DNA from: Runella limosa DSM 17973
GTDB taxonomy: Bacteria; Bacteroidota; Bacteroidia; Cytophagales; Spirosomataceae
Length of the DNA: 64,000 nt
Direction of reading: 5' to 3'
Assembly: GCF_000482465.1 (NCBI RefSeq)
Contig: NZ_KI519420.1
Location: 884,343-948,342, forward strand
A program made the translations under genes and the position numbers. Positions 24,801-33,038 of this stretch are shown here, one piece after another (within the stretch, counting starts at the first letter, position 1; every line of letters begins with the position of its first letter). Under the pieces are notes generated by a model. It saw only the letters and a program-made list of their open reading frames with translations. It did no database searches and had not been told where the DNA came from.

Positions 24801-26117
24801 ATGCTTGCGCCTCCCCAAACCCTTTTTCAGCGTTTTCGTTATTTAGGCCCTGGTTTCATTCTTTCGGCGGCTATTGTGGGGTCGGGTGAGCTGATTGCGA
24901 CGACGGCGTTGGGAGCCAAAGCGGGATTTATTACTTTTTGGGTGGTGTTGGTGAGTTGTTTGGTCAAAGTAACCTTGCAATTGGAGTTTGGAAAGAATGC
25001 GATTTATACGGGTGTGCCTACCATGCAGTCACTCAACCGCCTCGATGGTAAAAAATGGGGGAAAGCACACTGGAGTATCTGGTTGTGGCTGTCGTTGCAG
25101 GGGCTAAAATTGTTGCAAGTTGGGGGTATCGTCGGTGGAGTAGCCATTGTACTCAACATGGCTTTTCCGTTTTTGGGAACAAACCTTTGGGCGGCGATTG
25201 CGGCGTTCATTACGGCTGTGTTGGTCTATCGTGGTTTTTACAAACCCGTTGAGCAAGGCTCGTTGATTATGATTATCCTATTCACTGCAACGGTACTTTT
25301 TTCGTTGATTTCCTTGCAATTTACGCCTTATGCCATCAGTTGGGAACAGCTGAGTAGCGGTTTTACCTTTTCGCTTCCGCCTGCGGTAGTAGGAGTAGCC
25401 ATTGGGGCATTCGGCATTACGGGAGTGGGTGGCGACGAAATCATGTTTTACAATTATTGGTGCATCGAAAAAGGCTACGCGGCCTATGCAGGCCCCAACG
25501 ACGGAACGCCCGAATGGGCCGATCGAGCTAAAGGTTGGATAAAAGTAATGTACTTGGATGCCGTGTGTTCGATGGTCGTTTATACCCTCGTAACGGCGGC
25601 TTTTTATTTGCTGGGAGCGGCGTTGCTTCACGAGCATGGCGAAGTCCCCGAAGGGTACGCGATGGTCGAAACGCTTTCGAAGCTATTTACTCAAACGCTG
25701 GGCCCGTGGGCTAAAGCAGTTTTTTTAGTAGGAGCATTTTTTGTTTTGTATTCAACCCTTTTTACAGCAACGGCCAGTTGGTCACGGATTTTTGGTGATG
25801 CGTTTGGGCAACTAGGGTGGGTCAAATTCGACGATGAAGCCTCGCGTAAACGCGTGATAGGAATGCTTTCCTGGGCTTTTCCTATCATTTGGTGCGTGCT
25901 TTTTTTGCTGATTCAGATGCCCGTGGCTATGATTCTTTTGGGAGGCATTGCGACTTCTATTTTGCTGCTATTGGTGCTTTGGGTAGCGTTGGTGTTTCGT
26001 TACCGAGAATTGCCTGCGTCTCTTTCACCCACACCTACCTACAATTTTTTGTTCTGGCTCAGTGTTTTGTCGATTTTGATGGTGAGTGTGTACGGCGTTT
26101 GGCAAATTTTGAAATAG
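24801..26117 (+). CDS. Nramp-superfamily divalent metal transporter-like protein lacking canonical metal motifs
   Basis: A 438-residue inner-membrane protein with about 11 helices. The start LGPGFILSAAIVGSGELIATTALGAKAGF aligns with Nramp helix 1, where canonical transporters have DPGN; here residues 27-30 are GSGE. In helix 6, where Mn/Fe transporters have a MPH motif, the sequence reads GAFGITGVGGDEIMFYNYW. Both core metal-binding elements therefore differ, as in Nramp-related proteins with other substrates (for example Mg2+ transporters of the NRMT clade). It follows the Xer gene after 12 bp and converges with a CDF transporter gene. Confidence 0.82.
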   Translation: MLAPPQTLFQRFRYLGPGFILSAAIVGSGELIATTALGAKAGFITFWVVLVSCLVKVTLQLEFGKNAIYTGVPTMQSLNRLDGKKWGKAHWSIWLWLSLQGLKLLQVGGIVGGVAIVLNMAFPFLGTNLWAAIAAFITAVLVYRGFYKPVEQGSLIMIILFTATVLFSLISLQFTPYAISWEQLSSGFTFSLPPAVVGVAIGAFGITGVGGDEIMFYNYWCIEKGYAAYAGPNDGTPEWADRAKGWIKVMYLDAVCSMVVYTLVTAAFYLLGAALLHEHGEVPEGYAMVETLSKLFTQTLGPWAKAVFLVGAFFVLYSTLFTATASWSRIFGDAFGQLGWVKFDDEASRKRVIGMLSWAFPIIWCVLFLLIQMPVAMILLGGIATSILLLLVLWVALVFRYRELPASLSPTPTYNFLFWLSVLSILMVSVYGVWQILK

Positions 26118-26172
26118 GTCAAAGTACTTCTTCTAATTCTTGCTGCTCTATTTCTTCCAATTGGCCTTGCAG

Positions 26173-27168
26173 TCAATCCGCTTCTACGAAGTGTTTTTGG
26201 TTTTTGGATAAATTGTGAATGCTCCAGTCGATGTCTTTCTTGAAGGCTTTGCTTCGCACGGGACAGCCTTCGAGGCGGCAATATTTGCAGCAATCGGGGA
26301 GGCAAGGGTCGGCGTGAATGAACAGTTCGACGTTGCCAACGTAATTGGCTTCGAGTGCGTCTTCAAATTCGTGAACCGCTTGGTGTACTTGCTGTAAATC
26401 CCAGTAATAAGGCAACGTTAAATGGCAGTCGATGTGGAGGTCTGAACCGTATTTTTGGATACGCATGTTGTGAACATCCACCCAATAATCTTTTTTGTGG
26501 TTGCGCAAAATATCAATGGCATGTTCAAACAACTCAGGGTCGGTTTCGTCCATCAAAGCTCCAACGGAGGTACGAATGAGTTTAAACCCGTTGTAAAAAA
26601 TTACTAACGACAACACCAACGAGGCCGCACTGTCAATCCACTGAATTTTGGTAAGCATCAACAAGCCCAATCCTACCAAAATCAAAACGCTACTCAAGCT
26701 GTCGGTAACAAGGTGTTTACCGTCGGCAATGAGGGCTTCCGAGCGGGTCGTTTTACCTACTTTTTGTAAATAATACCCTAAAGCCCCGTTGATGACAACG
26801 GTCAACAGAATAAGCAAAACGCCCCAGTCGAGGTGTTCAACGGGTTGAGGGTGAAGGAGATGCTGGATGGCCTCAACGGCAATCCAGACCCCAGCTATGA
26901 TGATAAGTGCACCTTCAAAACCTGATGAAAAGAACTCAATTTTGCCGTGCCCATAGGGGTGGTCATGGTCTTTTGGTTGCGAAGAAAGGTAAATGCTATA
27001 AAACGCAAAGGCACTCGCAATGACGTTAATGATGGATTCGAGAGCGTCGCTAAGAATGGCGTTGGAATGGGTCAAATAGTACGCTGCGAACTTGATACTC
27101 ATCAAGATTATGCTCAACACAAGGGAGACGATAATCCAGCGAAATTTAGATTTTTGGCTAACTTGCAC
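26173..27168 (-). CDS. Cation diffusion facilitator (CDF) family transporter
   Basis: CDF proteins export Zn2+, Fe2+, Mn2+ or similar ions against protons. Six hydrophobic segments are visible; the metal-binding positions are in SNAILSDALESIINV (helix 2, Asp-based) and in DGKHLVTDSLSSV (helix 5, HxxxD). HDHPYGHGKIEFF is the characteristic loop. A cytoplasmic domain of the usual fold follows, then a Cys-rich tail (ADPCLPDCCKYCRLEGCPV) that may bind metal. I chose the GTG at 27168; a TTG at 27219 would lie upstream of the -7 promoter element at 27193-27200 and so cannot be in the mRNA from it. Confidence 0.88.
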   Translation of the reverse strand: MQVSQKSKFRWIIVSLVLSIILMSIKFAAYYLTHSNAILSDALESIINVIASAFAFYSIYLSSQPKDHDHPYGHGKIEFFSSGFEGALIIIAGVWIAVEAIQHLLHPQPVEHLDWGVLLILLTVVINGALGYYLQKVGKTTRSEALIADGKHLVTDSLSSVLILVGLGLLMLTKIQWIDSAASLVLSLVIFYNGFKLIRTSVGALMDETDPELFEHAIDILRNHKKDYWVDVHNMRIQKYGSDLHIDCHLTLPYYWDLQQVHQAVHEFEDALEANYVGNVELFIHADPCLPDCCKYCRLEGCPVRSKAFKKDIDWSIHNLSKNQKHFVEAD

Positions 27169-27192
27169 GACTTTTTTAAAAATAATTGGCCG

Positions 27193-27200
27193 CAAAGGTA
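27193..27200 (-). promoter_or_regulatory. -7 element of the CDF transporter gene
   Basis: TACCTTTG on the minus strand, an exact TAnnTTTG match 24 bp upstream of the GTG at 27168. It fixes the start of translation downstream of it. Confidence 0.5.
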
Positions 27201-27272
27201 CGATTTTCGGGGGAAACAATTGCCCTGCACAACACTTATTCGACCATTAAAACTTGTCAATCGACCAAACGT

Positions 27273-27830
27273 ATGTCTTTACCGAACGAAAGCATCAACC
27301 CTTGGAAAACCCTTAAAAGCCAAGTAGTTTATGACAATAAATGGATTCAAGTACGGCACGAAGATGTCATAAATCCCAGCGGTGGTGAAGGAATTTATGG
27401 GGTAGTCCATTATAAAAATAAAGCCATTGGCGTGATTCCCATCGATAGCGAAGGCTATACTTACTTGGTAGGGCAGTATCGCTATCCGTTGGACGAGTAC
27501 TCGTGGGAAATCCCCGAAGGTGGTGGCCCGATGGACGAAGATCCCATCGAAGGGGCTAAACGAGAATTGCTGGAAGAAACGGGCTTAATAGCGGCCAAAT
27601 GGACAAAAATTGCGCGCGTTCACCTTTCCAATTCGGTCGGGGACGAAGAAGGCTTTTTGTATATCGCCGAGGAGCTTACCCAAGCCCAAGCCGAGCCCGA
27701 AGATACCGAACAACTGCACGTTCGGAAAATATTGCTGACCGACGCCATTGAAATGGTGATGCGCTCCGAAATTACGGATTCTCTCAGCGTCATGGGTTTA
27801 TTAAAAATAGCCCGATTGCGAGGAACTTAG
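27273..27830 (+). CDS. NUDIX hydrolase (ADP-ribose pyrophosphatase-like)
   Basis: Start at ATG 27273 gives 185 residues; upstream frame codons lie in the divergent promoter region. The Nudix box is complete: GGGPMDEDPIEGAKRELLEETGL, with the REx2EE.G metal-binding glutamates. The N-terminal VVYDNKWIQVRHEDVINPSGG and QYRYPLDEYSWEIPEGG resemble ADP-ribose or ADP-sugar pyrophosphatases, which hydrolyse nucleoside diphosphate sugars to AMP plus sugar phosphate. Divergent from the CDF gene and followed after 31 bp by a LysE family exporter on the same strand. Confidence 0.9.
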   Translation: MSLPNESINPWKTLKSQVVYDNKWIQVRHEDVINPSGGEGIYGVVHYKNKAIGVIPIDSEGYTYLVGQYRYPLDEYSWEIPEGGGPMDEDPIEGAKRELLEETGLIAAKWTKIARVHLSNSVGDEEGFLYIAEELTQAQAEPEDTEQLHVRKILLTDAIEMVMRSEITDSLSVMGLLKIARLRGT

Positions 27831-27861
27831 AAAGTAGATATTCAACAACAACTAAAAACGA

Positions 27862-28488
27862 ATGCTTATTGCTGCACTTTACGGCCTCATTACGGGGGTT
27901 TTACTCTGTCTTACTTTTGGAACTGTCTTTTTTTCATTGATTCAAACCAGCGTTGAGCGCGGCTACCGAAGCGGAATTCAAATCGTTTTGGGTGTGGTGG
28001 CAAGCGACGCTTTTTTTTGCTTTACAGCCATTTTCGGAACGTCATTTTTACCCCAAATCGAGCACTTTGATAAATGGGTAGGAGCCATTGGAATTATTTT
28101 TTTGGTGGTTTTGGGGGTTAAAAACTTCTTTCGAGTCCCGACCATTGCGTCGGAAGATCAAGAAGACGAACCTCGTAGTAAGCGTTCGATGGTAAAATTG
28201 TTTTTAAAAGGCGTGGCTCTCAATGCCCTCAACCCCGTCAATTTTATGTCGTGGGCGGCCATTGCTACGTACCTTCGCACCAAAGGCCGTTATGATTTGG
28301 CCGAAATGATTATTTTCTTCAGTATGAGCCTCATAGGGGTGTTTGGTACCCAGACTGCTTTGGCCGTTTATGCCCAGCGCCTTCGCCAGTTTATCACGGT
28401 AAAGCGTATGAAGTACGTCAACGTCATTACGGGCGTGGTATTTTTGGGCGTAGCGGCCAAGCTACTTTGGGAGCAGTTTTTGAAATAA
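27862..28488 (+). CDS. LysE family amino-acid exporter-like protein
   Basis: A 208-residue membrane protein with about six helices and the LysE/RhtB fold pattern: GLITGVLLCLTFGTVFF at the N-terminus, GYRSGIQIVLGVVASDAFF in helix 2, and NALNPVNFMSWAA (the conserved NP motif of helix 4). Members export amino acids or small effectors by proton exchange. The substrate is unknown. It lies between the NUDIX gene and an unusual three-armed hairpin shared with a convergent hydrolase gene. Confidence 0.87.
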   Translation: MLIAALYGLITGVLLCLTFGTVFFSLIQTSVERGYRSGIQIVLGVVASDAFFCFTAIFGTSFLPQIEHFDKWVGAIGIIFLVVLGVKNFFRVPTIASEDQEDEPRSKRSMVKLFLKGVALNALNPVNFMSWAAIATYLRTKGRYDLAEMIIFFSMSLIGVFGTQTALAVYAQRLRQFITVKRMKYVNVITGVVFLGVAAKLLWEQFLK

Positions 28489-28552
28489 AATTACACCTTC
28501 CCGAAAGTTTGGAACTTTCGGGAAGGTAAAGAACTTTCGGGAAGGTGTAATT
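28489..28552. terminator. Bidirectional terminator-like structure with one left arm and two alternative right arms
   Basis: The left arm (28489-28509) contains ACCTTCCCGAAAGTT. It can pair with the complementary AACTTTCGGGAAGGT at 28513-28527 (15 bp, 3-nt loop) or, over a perfect 21 bp, with 28532-28552. The two hairpins exclude each other. It fills the gap between the convergent lysE-type gene (stop 28488) and the hydrolase gene (stop 28553). Confidence 0.7.
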
Positions 28553-29920
28553 CTATCTCTTTTTCAGCCAATTAGTTACCAAATCAAGGGCTTCTACGGA
28601 AAATGTTTCTTCCAAAAGACCGTATTCGGCAGAGGTACACTTAGTACATTTTTGGAACAAATGGTTGAGTCCAGGCAGTTCAATCGTCTCAAACTGTTTA
28701 TTGCCAGCAGCCGTCAAACCGCGTTTAAATCCCTCCAAATTGGGTTGAGAAGCCACCTGAACGTCCTTGCTGCCGTTGAGGGCAAGGACAGGAATCGTGA
28801 TTTTCGACAAAACAGGCTGCGGGTCATATTTGATAAAATACCGATACCAAGAGGAGTTCATGGCTTCGATTTGCTTCAGAAAACCCTTGCGACCTTGTTC
28901 AGTTCTGTAGCCAAGTTGCCCCAATACATGCTCGGGTTGGGTTTGCACCCATTGGTCAAAGGTGGCTTGAAGGCTATCTTTGATGTCGCCTTCCAGCGGT
29001 AGCCGAGCTACCGTTGAGTAGATGATTTCGTTGAGGCTACGCACTTGATTTCGGTAGGTTTCATTACTACCCATTTGTTTCAAAATATCGTCGCTCTGGC
29101 GGAGAAGTAGCTCTTTCCCACTCATTCCCAAACCCGCCAAGGAGACAATAAACGCCACGTCTTTTGATTGTACCGCTGCAAGAGGTGCAATGACACCGCC
29201 TTCGCTGTGGCCGATTAAACCTATTTTTTTTGGGTGAATTTCCTTCCTCGTTTTGAGGTAACGAATGGCATTTAAAACATCTTGGGCGTATTCGGCCGAA
29301 GTTCCTATCGAACCCGTCGTTTCGCCTACCCCTCGGTCGTCAACGCGTAGCACGGCAATGCCTTGTCGGGTTAAATGGTCAGCGATGACCCAGAACGCTT
29401 TGTGTCCAAACAGGCTTTCATCACGGTCTTGCTGGCCAGAACCTGAAATAAGTACCACTGTTTTGAACGGGCCTTTTCCTTCGGGCAAAGTGAGTGTTCC
29501 GCCAAAAGTAATTGAACCATCATTGTTCGTAAATTTGACCTTTTCATCGCGGTACGGAAAAGGCGCTTTAGGCATTTGGGGGCGTTTAAAAAACGATAGC
29601 TCTGCTACCCGTTTTAGATGCAACGGGGTAGGAAAGCCATTTTGCTTCCACTGACCTTCAAACGACAAAGAATCCATTTTTCCACTGAGTAAAACATTGA
29701 CGCCTTTCAACTCCCCACGCAAACTATCTCCCTGAAATACAGTGTTTTTTAAGGGTTGCTCAAACATCCCTTGCTCAGGAATAAAAACCTGGACGGTTTG
29801 GGGAGTAGTAGTTATTTTGAGCCCAAATTTGAGCGTTGAGATAGTCCCCTCGTACCACGTTTGCGAAAAACTCGTGTGTCCAATTCCTAAGCACAAGAGT
29901 ACTTTTATCCACTTTTTCAT
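28553..29920 (-). CDS. Secreted alpha/beta hydrolase (peptidase S9/serine aminopeptidase-like)
   Basis: Start at ATG 29920 opens a signal peptide (MKKWIKVLLCLGIGHTSFSQ) and overlaps the SdpI-like stop by 4 bp (ATGA), so translation is coupled. The 455-residue protein has a ~110-residue beta-rich N-terminal domain and then an alpha/beta hydrolase fold: VVLISGSGQQDRDES (oxyanion region), nucleophile elbow GHSEGG with Ser239, the acid in LNGSKDVQV and the His in GLNHLF. Such hydrolases are common in Bacteroidota and act on small esters or peptides in the periplasm. It forms the last gene of an SdpR-SdpI operon, an unusual partner for those genes. Confidence 0.87.
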   Translation of the reverse strand: MKKWIKVLLCLGIGHTSFSQTWYEGTISTLKFGLKITTTPQTVQVFIPEQGMFEQPLKNTVFQGDSLRGELKGVNVLLSGKMDSLSFEGQWKQNGFPTPLHLKRVAELSFFKRPQMPKAPFPYRDEKVKFTNNDGSITFGGTLTLPEGKGPFKTVVLISGSGQQDRDESLFGHKAFWVIADHLTRQGIAVLRVDDRGVGETTGSIGTSAEYAQDVLNAIRYLKTRKEIHPKKIGLIGHSEGGVIAPLAAVQSKDVAFIVSLAGLGMSGKELLLRQSDDILKQMGSNETYRNQVRSLNEIIYSTVARLPLEGDIKDSLQATFDQWVQTQPEHVLGQLGYRTEQGRKGFLKQIEAMNSSWYRYFIKYDPQPVLSKITIPVLALNGSKDVQVASQPNLEGFKRGLTAAGNKQFETIELPGLNHLFQKCTKCTSAEYGLLEETFSVEALDLVTNWLKKR

Positions 29921-30561
29921 TTTTTTTCTTGTTGATATACACGGTATGAATACGCCACAATCCAGATTGTTGAGCCAAAAATTAACCCTAGTGTCCAAAA
30001 AAGTTTCCACAATTCGGGCAGCCAGATTACCACAAAAGCCCCTAATAGCCCCATTCCAAAGTATAATTTGGCGGCCAATTGGTGGGTTTTACGCCACACG
30101 GTTTCGCTTTCAAGCGTCCACGGAGTACGGAAGCCTACAAAATAATTGGACTTGATGTTGTTGAAGTAATTTCCAATCCCCGCAAACAGTAAAAATAATC
30201 CAACCAACAAAATCGTCGTAAAGCTCTCGCCTGCCATTGCCGAAAGGGAAGCGCGAATCACCAAGCAATGTACCAACGCTAGAAAGGTCACAATGAGCAG
30301 CACTAACTTGGGATAATGTTCTGATAAACTAGCTTTGTTGAGACGAGGATCAAGCTGAGGAACGTACCGCAACAAAAAATATACACCAATCGAAACCACA
30401 CTTAATATCGTAAGCGTCCATTTGGGGCCGTAGGCATCGGGTTTACCACTTGGGCCAAAGTGTGTTGGGACAATGTCGGGAAGTTGGTTCCACACCAAAA
30501 ACAGATAAACAAGGGGAAGCACAATAGCGACCCAGGCGAGGTATTCTAAGGTCTTTTTCAT
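29917..30561 (-). CDS. SdpI family membrane protein (DUF1648 + SdpI domains)
   Basis: Residues ~5-60 match the DUF1648 pattern (LPDIVPTHFGPSGKPDAYGPK) and the C-terminal half is the SdpI domain (NYFNNIKSNYFVGFRTPWTLESETVWRKTHQLAAK). In Bacillus subtilis, SdpI protects against the peptide toxin SdpC and signals to the repressor SdpR. Here the gene overlaps the SdpR-like gene by 4 bp upstream and the hydrolase by 4 bp downstream, so the three form one operon. No SdpC-like toxin is in the window, so the role may be general sensing of membrane-active peptides. Six to seven membrane segments. Confidence 0.9.
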   Translation of the reverse strand: MKKTLEYLAWVAIVLPLVYLFLVWNQLPDIVPTHFGPSGKPDAYGPKWTLTILSVVSIGVYFLLRYVPQLDPRLNKASLSEHYPKLVLLIVTFLALVHCLVIRASLSAMAGESFTTILLVGLFLLFAGIGNYFNNIKSNYFVGFRTPWTLESETVWRKTHQLAAKLYFGMGLLGAFVVIWLPELWKLFWTLGLIFGSTIWIVAYSYRVYQQEKK

Positions 30562-30815
30562 TGGTTTTTAAGGGTGAAAATCCAGGATAATAATTCGTCT
30601 AAAACGGTCGTATTGAGGGTGTAATAGATAAACTGACCTCGTTTGTCGGCACTGACAAGCTCGGCTTGCTTGAGCAAATCTAAGTGGTGCGAAATGCTCG
30701 GTTTGGTCATGTCAAACCGCTCGGCAATTTCTCCCGCAGTAAGATCGCCTTCCCGCAAGATTTCTAGAATTTGCCGTCGAGTGGGGTCGTTGAGGGCACG
30801 GAAAAGGGTGTTCAT
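30558..30815 (-). CDS. SdpR/ArsR family transcriptional repressor
   Basis: An 85-residue winged helix-turn-helix protein of the ArsR superfamily: FRALNDPTRRQILEILREGDLTAGEIAERF, recognition helix DMTKPSISHHLDLLKQAELV, wing ADKRGQFIYYTLN. It lacks the Cys metal site of ArsR proteins, and close relatives are autorepressors of the SdpR group, controlled by membrane sequestration through SdpI. It starts the operon, and a palindrome 15-30 bp upstream of its ATG is a fitting operator. Stop and next start overlap as ATGA. Confidence 0.92.
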   Translation of the reverse strand: MNTLFRALNDPTRRQILEILREGDLTAGEIAERFDMTKPSISHHLDLLKQAELVSADKRGQFIYYTLNTTVLDELLSWIFTLKNQ

Positions 30816-30829
30816 AGTTGGTTAAATAA

Positions 30830-30845
30830 TTAGACAATTATCTAA
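30830..30845 (-). promoter_or_regulatory. SdpR-type operator palindrome
   Basis: Minus strand TTAGATAATTGTCTAA: arms TTAGA and TCTAA with a 6-bp centre, 15 bp upstream of the sdpR-like ATG. Position and symmetry fit autorepression by the ArsR-type protein. Confidence 0.6.
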
Positions 30846-30994
30846 ATACTTTTTCATTTAAAAATATACATTGGTAGAAATGGTCAAAAAGTGAAGCTGA
30901 ATGGCGGAGAATTAACGATTTTTAACAAACAAATAGCACTAATCTTTTTTCAGAGACGTTATTCGGGCGAGTAAAAAGAATCTTTGCTAAGACC

Positions 30995-32218
30995 ATGAAA
31001 CGACTACGCTACTCTTTTTTGTTATTTTTATGGGTTTCATTTGGGGCAATGGCTCAGAAAATTACCACGTTAAGCCCCTACGTTGAAGAACAATCGCAGC
31101 CCGAAGTGATACTCACTAAAGTGGAGCTGACCGATGACTACACGATATTGCATTTTAGGTTTGAGTTTGCACAACGCAATCCCACCCTTCGCGATTTTTT
31201 TGGCGAGCGTCAAGGAAATTTAGATAGAAATACGATTGAGGTGGATCCTAAAACTCGCTTGTACGAACCTAAAAATACAACGAAGAAGTTCAAATTTATC
31301 AAGGCAGTAGGGATTCCTGTAGCCCCAGAAACCCGCACGGTTTACCCAGGCGATGTGGTAAAATTTTCTGTTTACTACGAAAGGCTCGACCCTGGCATTG
31401 AGGTATTTGATATGTTTGAGGGAAAAGATTACGGAACAAAGCGGTTTTGGAATTACTTTGGCGTACACATTCGTAACCCAAGGAGAGTGCCGCCCAAACC
31501 CAAGCCTGAACCTAAAAAAGAAGAACCACCCGTTATTGCCAATACACCCACACCTGTGCCGCCAATTGAGAGCAAACCAGAAGCTCCCGTGGTCAAAGTG
31601 GTCACATTGCGGGGAACGGTGATAGATGCTAAAACGAAAAAACCTATTGCCGCAAAAATAAGCTACGTTGTTCCGAGCGAAGACAATGGGCTGGACTCGA
31701 TGCAGTTGTCGGCGTCGTCGGGGAAATTTAAAATTAGTTTGGATGCGGGCAACAAGTACGCGTATGTGGCTGCTGCCAAAGGGTATTTTCCTGCCAGTGG
31801 TGCATTTGATTTGACCCAAGCTAAGGCAGGAGAGGAAGTTGCCAGCGAAATTGTGCTCAATCCCGTAGCGGTAGGAGAAAGCATCACGCTCAACAATATT
31901 TATTTTGATACGGGTAAGTATGATTTATTGCCTGCTTCTTCTTCTGAGCTTGACCGACTTGTTCAGCTCATGCGCGAAAATGTCAACATGGAAATTAGGG
32001 TGGAAGGCCATACCGACAATCTTGGTGATTTTGATAAAAATGTAGAATTGTCGCAAAACCGCGCCAATGCCGTGAAAAAGTATTTGGTAGCCAAAGGAAT
32101 TGATTCCGCGCGGGTGGGGGCAAAAGGCTTGGGTTCTACCCGCCCTGTTTCCAAAGGAACATCCGAAGCAGAACGTCGCCGCAACCGTCGGGTTGAGTTT
32201 ATTGTAGAGAAACTTTAA
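30995..32218 (+). CDS. OmpA family protein with proline-rich linker
   Basis: Signal peptide (1-20, AMAQ), an N-terminal beta domain of ~150 residues, a Pro/Lys/Glu-rich linker (residues ~165-200), a carboxypeptidase-regulatory-like beta domain (TLRGTVIDAKTKKPIAAKISY), and a C-terminal OmpA domain (IYFDTGKYDLLPASSSELDRL, EGHTDNLGDFDKNVELSQNRANAV, RRRNRRVEFIVEKL) that binds peptidoglycan. The OmpA-like Asp and Arg that contact diaminopimelate are present (Asp in FDTG, Arg in ...NRANAV). Expected role: linking the outer membrane or a periplasmic complex to the cell wall. Similar multi-domain proteins are common in Cytophagia. Confidence 0.9.
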   Translation: MKRLRYSFLLFLWVSFGAMAQKITTLSPYVEEQSQPEVILTKVELTDDYTILHFRFEFAQRNPTLRDFFGERQGNLDRNTIEVDPKTRLYEPKNTTKKFKFIKAVGIPVAPETRTVYPGDVVKFSVYYERLDPGIEVFDMFEGKDYGTKRFWNYFGVHIRNPRRVPPKPKPEPKKEEPPVIANTPTPVPPIESKPEAPVVKVVTLRGTVIDAKTKKPIAAKISYVVPSEDNGLDSMQLSASSGKFKISLDAGNKYAYVAAAKGYFPASGAFDLTQAKAGEEVASEIVLNPVAVGESITLNNIYFDTGKYDLLPASSSELDRLVQLMRENVNMEIRVEGHTDNLGDFDKNVELSQNRANAVKKYLVAKGIDSARVGAKGLGSTRPVSKGTSEAERRRNRRVEFIVEKL

Positions 32219-32266
32219 GCTAATATTGGTGCTCACTGGTACTGTTTGTAATAAATTCACTCAATA

Positions 32267-32308
32267 TTTTTGGAAACTTTAAATAACTTTTCTAAGTTTT
32301 CCAAAAAA
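32267..32308 (+). other. Stem-loop in the leader of the CBS-domain gene
   Basis: TTTTTGGAAACTT (32267-32279) pairs with AAGTTTTCCAAAAA (32294-32307) with one bulged A. The right arm ends 12 bp before the start codon at 32320, and no T-run follows on the plus strand, so it is not a terminator for the OmpA gene in that direction. It might affect translation or end an antisense transcript. Confidence 0.4.
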
Positions 32309-32319
32309 TACACATCAAC

Positions 32320-32988
32320 ATGCTCGCTGAAGAACTTATTAACGCTACGACCCCCGTGTTACGACCGTATGATTCGGTAGGGCAGGCGGTTGACTTAATG
32401 GACGAGTATGGCCTACGTCAGTTGGCCTTGGTGGAAGAGGAAGTATATAAAGGCCTGCTCAGTGAGGACACGTTATTGAGTTTACCTGACGACGAAAAGC
32501 AGCTTTCGGACTTAAACCTTCCGCCCAACCCAGTTCATGCAACATCATTTCAACACATTTTTGAAGTAATGGGAATTGCTACTCATTACCAACTAGATAC
32601 GGTTCCCGTACTGGACGAAGACAATTTGTACGCAGGTACGATTTTGGTAAGTGACATGATTTCTAAGTTTGCCAATTTGCTTGGGGTCCAAGAAAAAGGG
32701 GCGGTGGTTGTGCTTAAAATGGCCAACCGAGATTATTCATTGACCGAAATTAGCCGATTGGTCGAGTCCAATAGTACAAAAATTATTAGCAGCTTTTTTT
32801 CGGGAGCCGAATACGGCGCGCTTGATGAAGCCACGCTGACCTTGAAGCTAAATCGTACGGAAGTGTCGGCCGTAGTAGCCACCCTAGAGCGCTTCGGCTA
32901 CACGGTAGAAAACGTCTTTGGCAATGCACCCGTGGAAAACCCTGACCGTCATCGTCTTGATTTATTGTTACGTTATTTAGAAACCTAA
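32320..32988 (+). CDS. CBS-domain protein with C-terminal ACT-like region
   Basis: Two CBS motifs are visible: residues ~5-55 (TTPVLRPYDSVGQAVDLMDEYGLRQLALVEE) and ~70-125 (FQHIFEVMGIATHYQLDTVPVLDEDNLYAGTI), a Bateman pair that usually binds adenine nucleotides. Residues ~130-215 have an ACT-like alternation (VVVLKMANRDYSLTEISRLVESNSTKIIS...LTLKLNRTEVSAVVATLERFGY). The gene order CBS protein - NAD kinase - PorG-like barrel is frequent in Bacteroidota, so a link to energy or NAD status is possible, but no function is proven. A -7 promoter for nadK sits just after its stop. Confidence 0.85.
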   Translation: MLAEELINATTPVLRPYDSVGQAVDLMDEYGLRQLALVEEEVYKGLLSEDTLLSLPDDEKQLSDLNLPPNPVHATSFQHIFEVMGIATHYQLDTVPVLDEDNLYAGTILVSDMISKFANLLGVQEKGAVVVLKMANRDYSLTEISRLVESNSTKIISSFFSGAEYGALDEATLTLKLNRTEVSAVVATLERFGYTVENVFGNAPVENPDRHRLDLLLRYLET

Positions 32989-33001
32989 TCGTATAAAGTT
33001 C

Positions 33002-33009
33002 TACCTTTG
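33002..33009 (+). promoter_or_regulatory. -7 element for nadK
   Basis: TACCTTTG, an exact TAnnTTTG match 29 bp before the ATG at 33039. Only an imperfect -33 element (TTTA) is present. Confidence 0.45.
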
Positions 33010-33038
33010 CGTCCTTACTTATTTGAGAAGCGATACCC

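Noticed and set aside
26173-27219. CDF transporter start at TTG 27219
   Set aside because: A good -7 box (TACCTTTG) at 27193-27200 lies downstream of that codon, so the mRNA would not include it. GTG 27168 is preferred.
32267-32308. Terminator of the OmpA gene
   Set aside because: The stem's downstream arm is A-rich and no T-run follows on the plus strand, so it is recorded only as a stem-loop.
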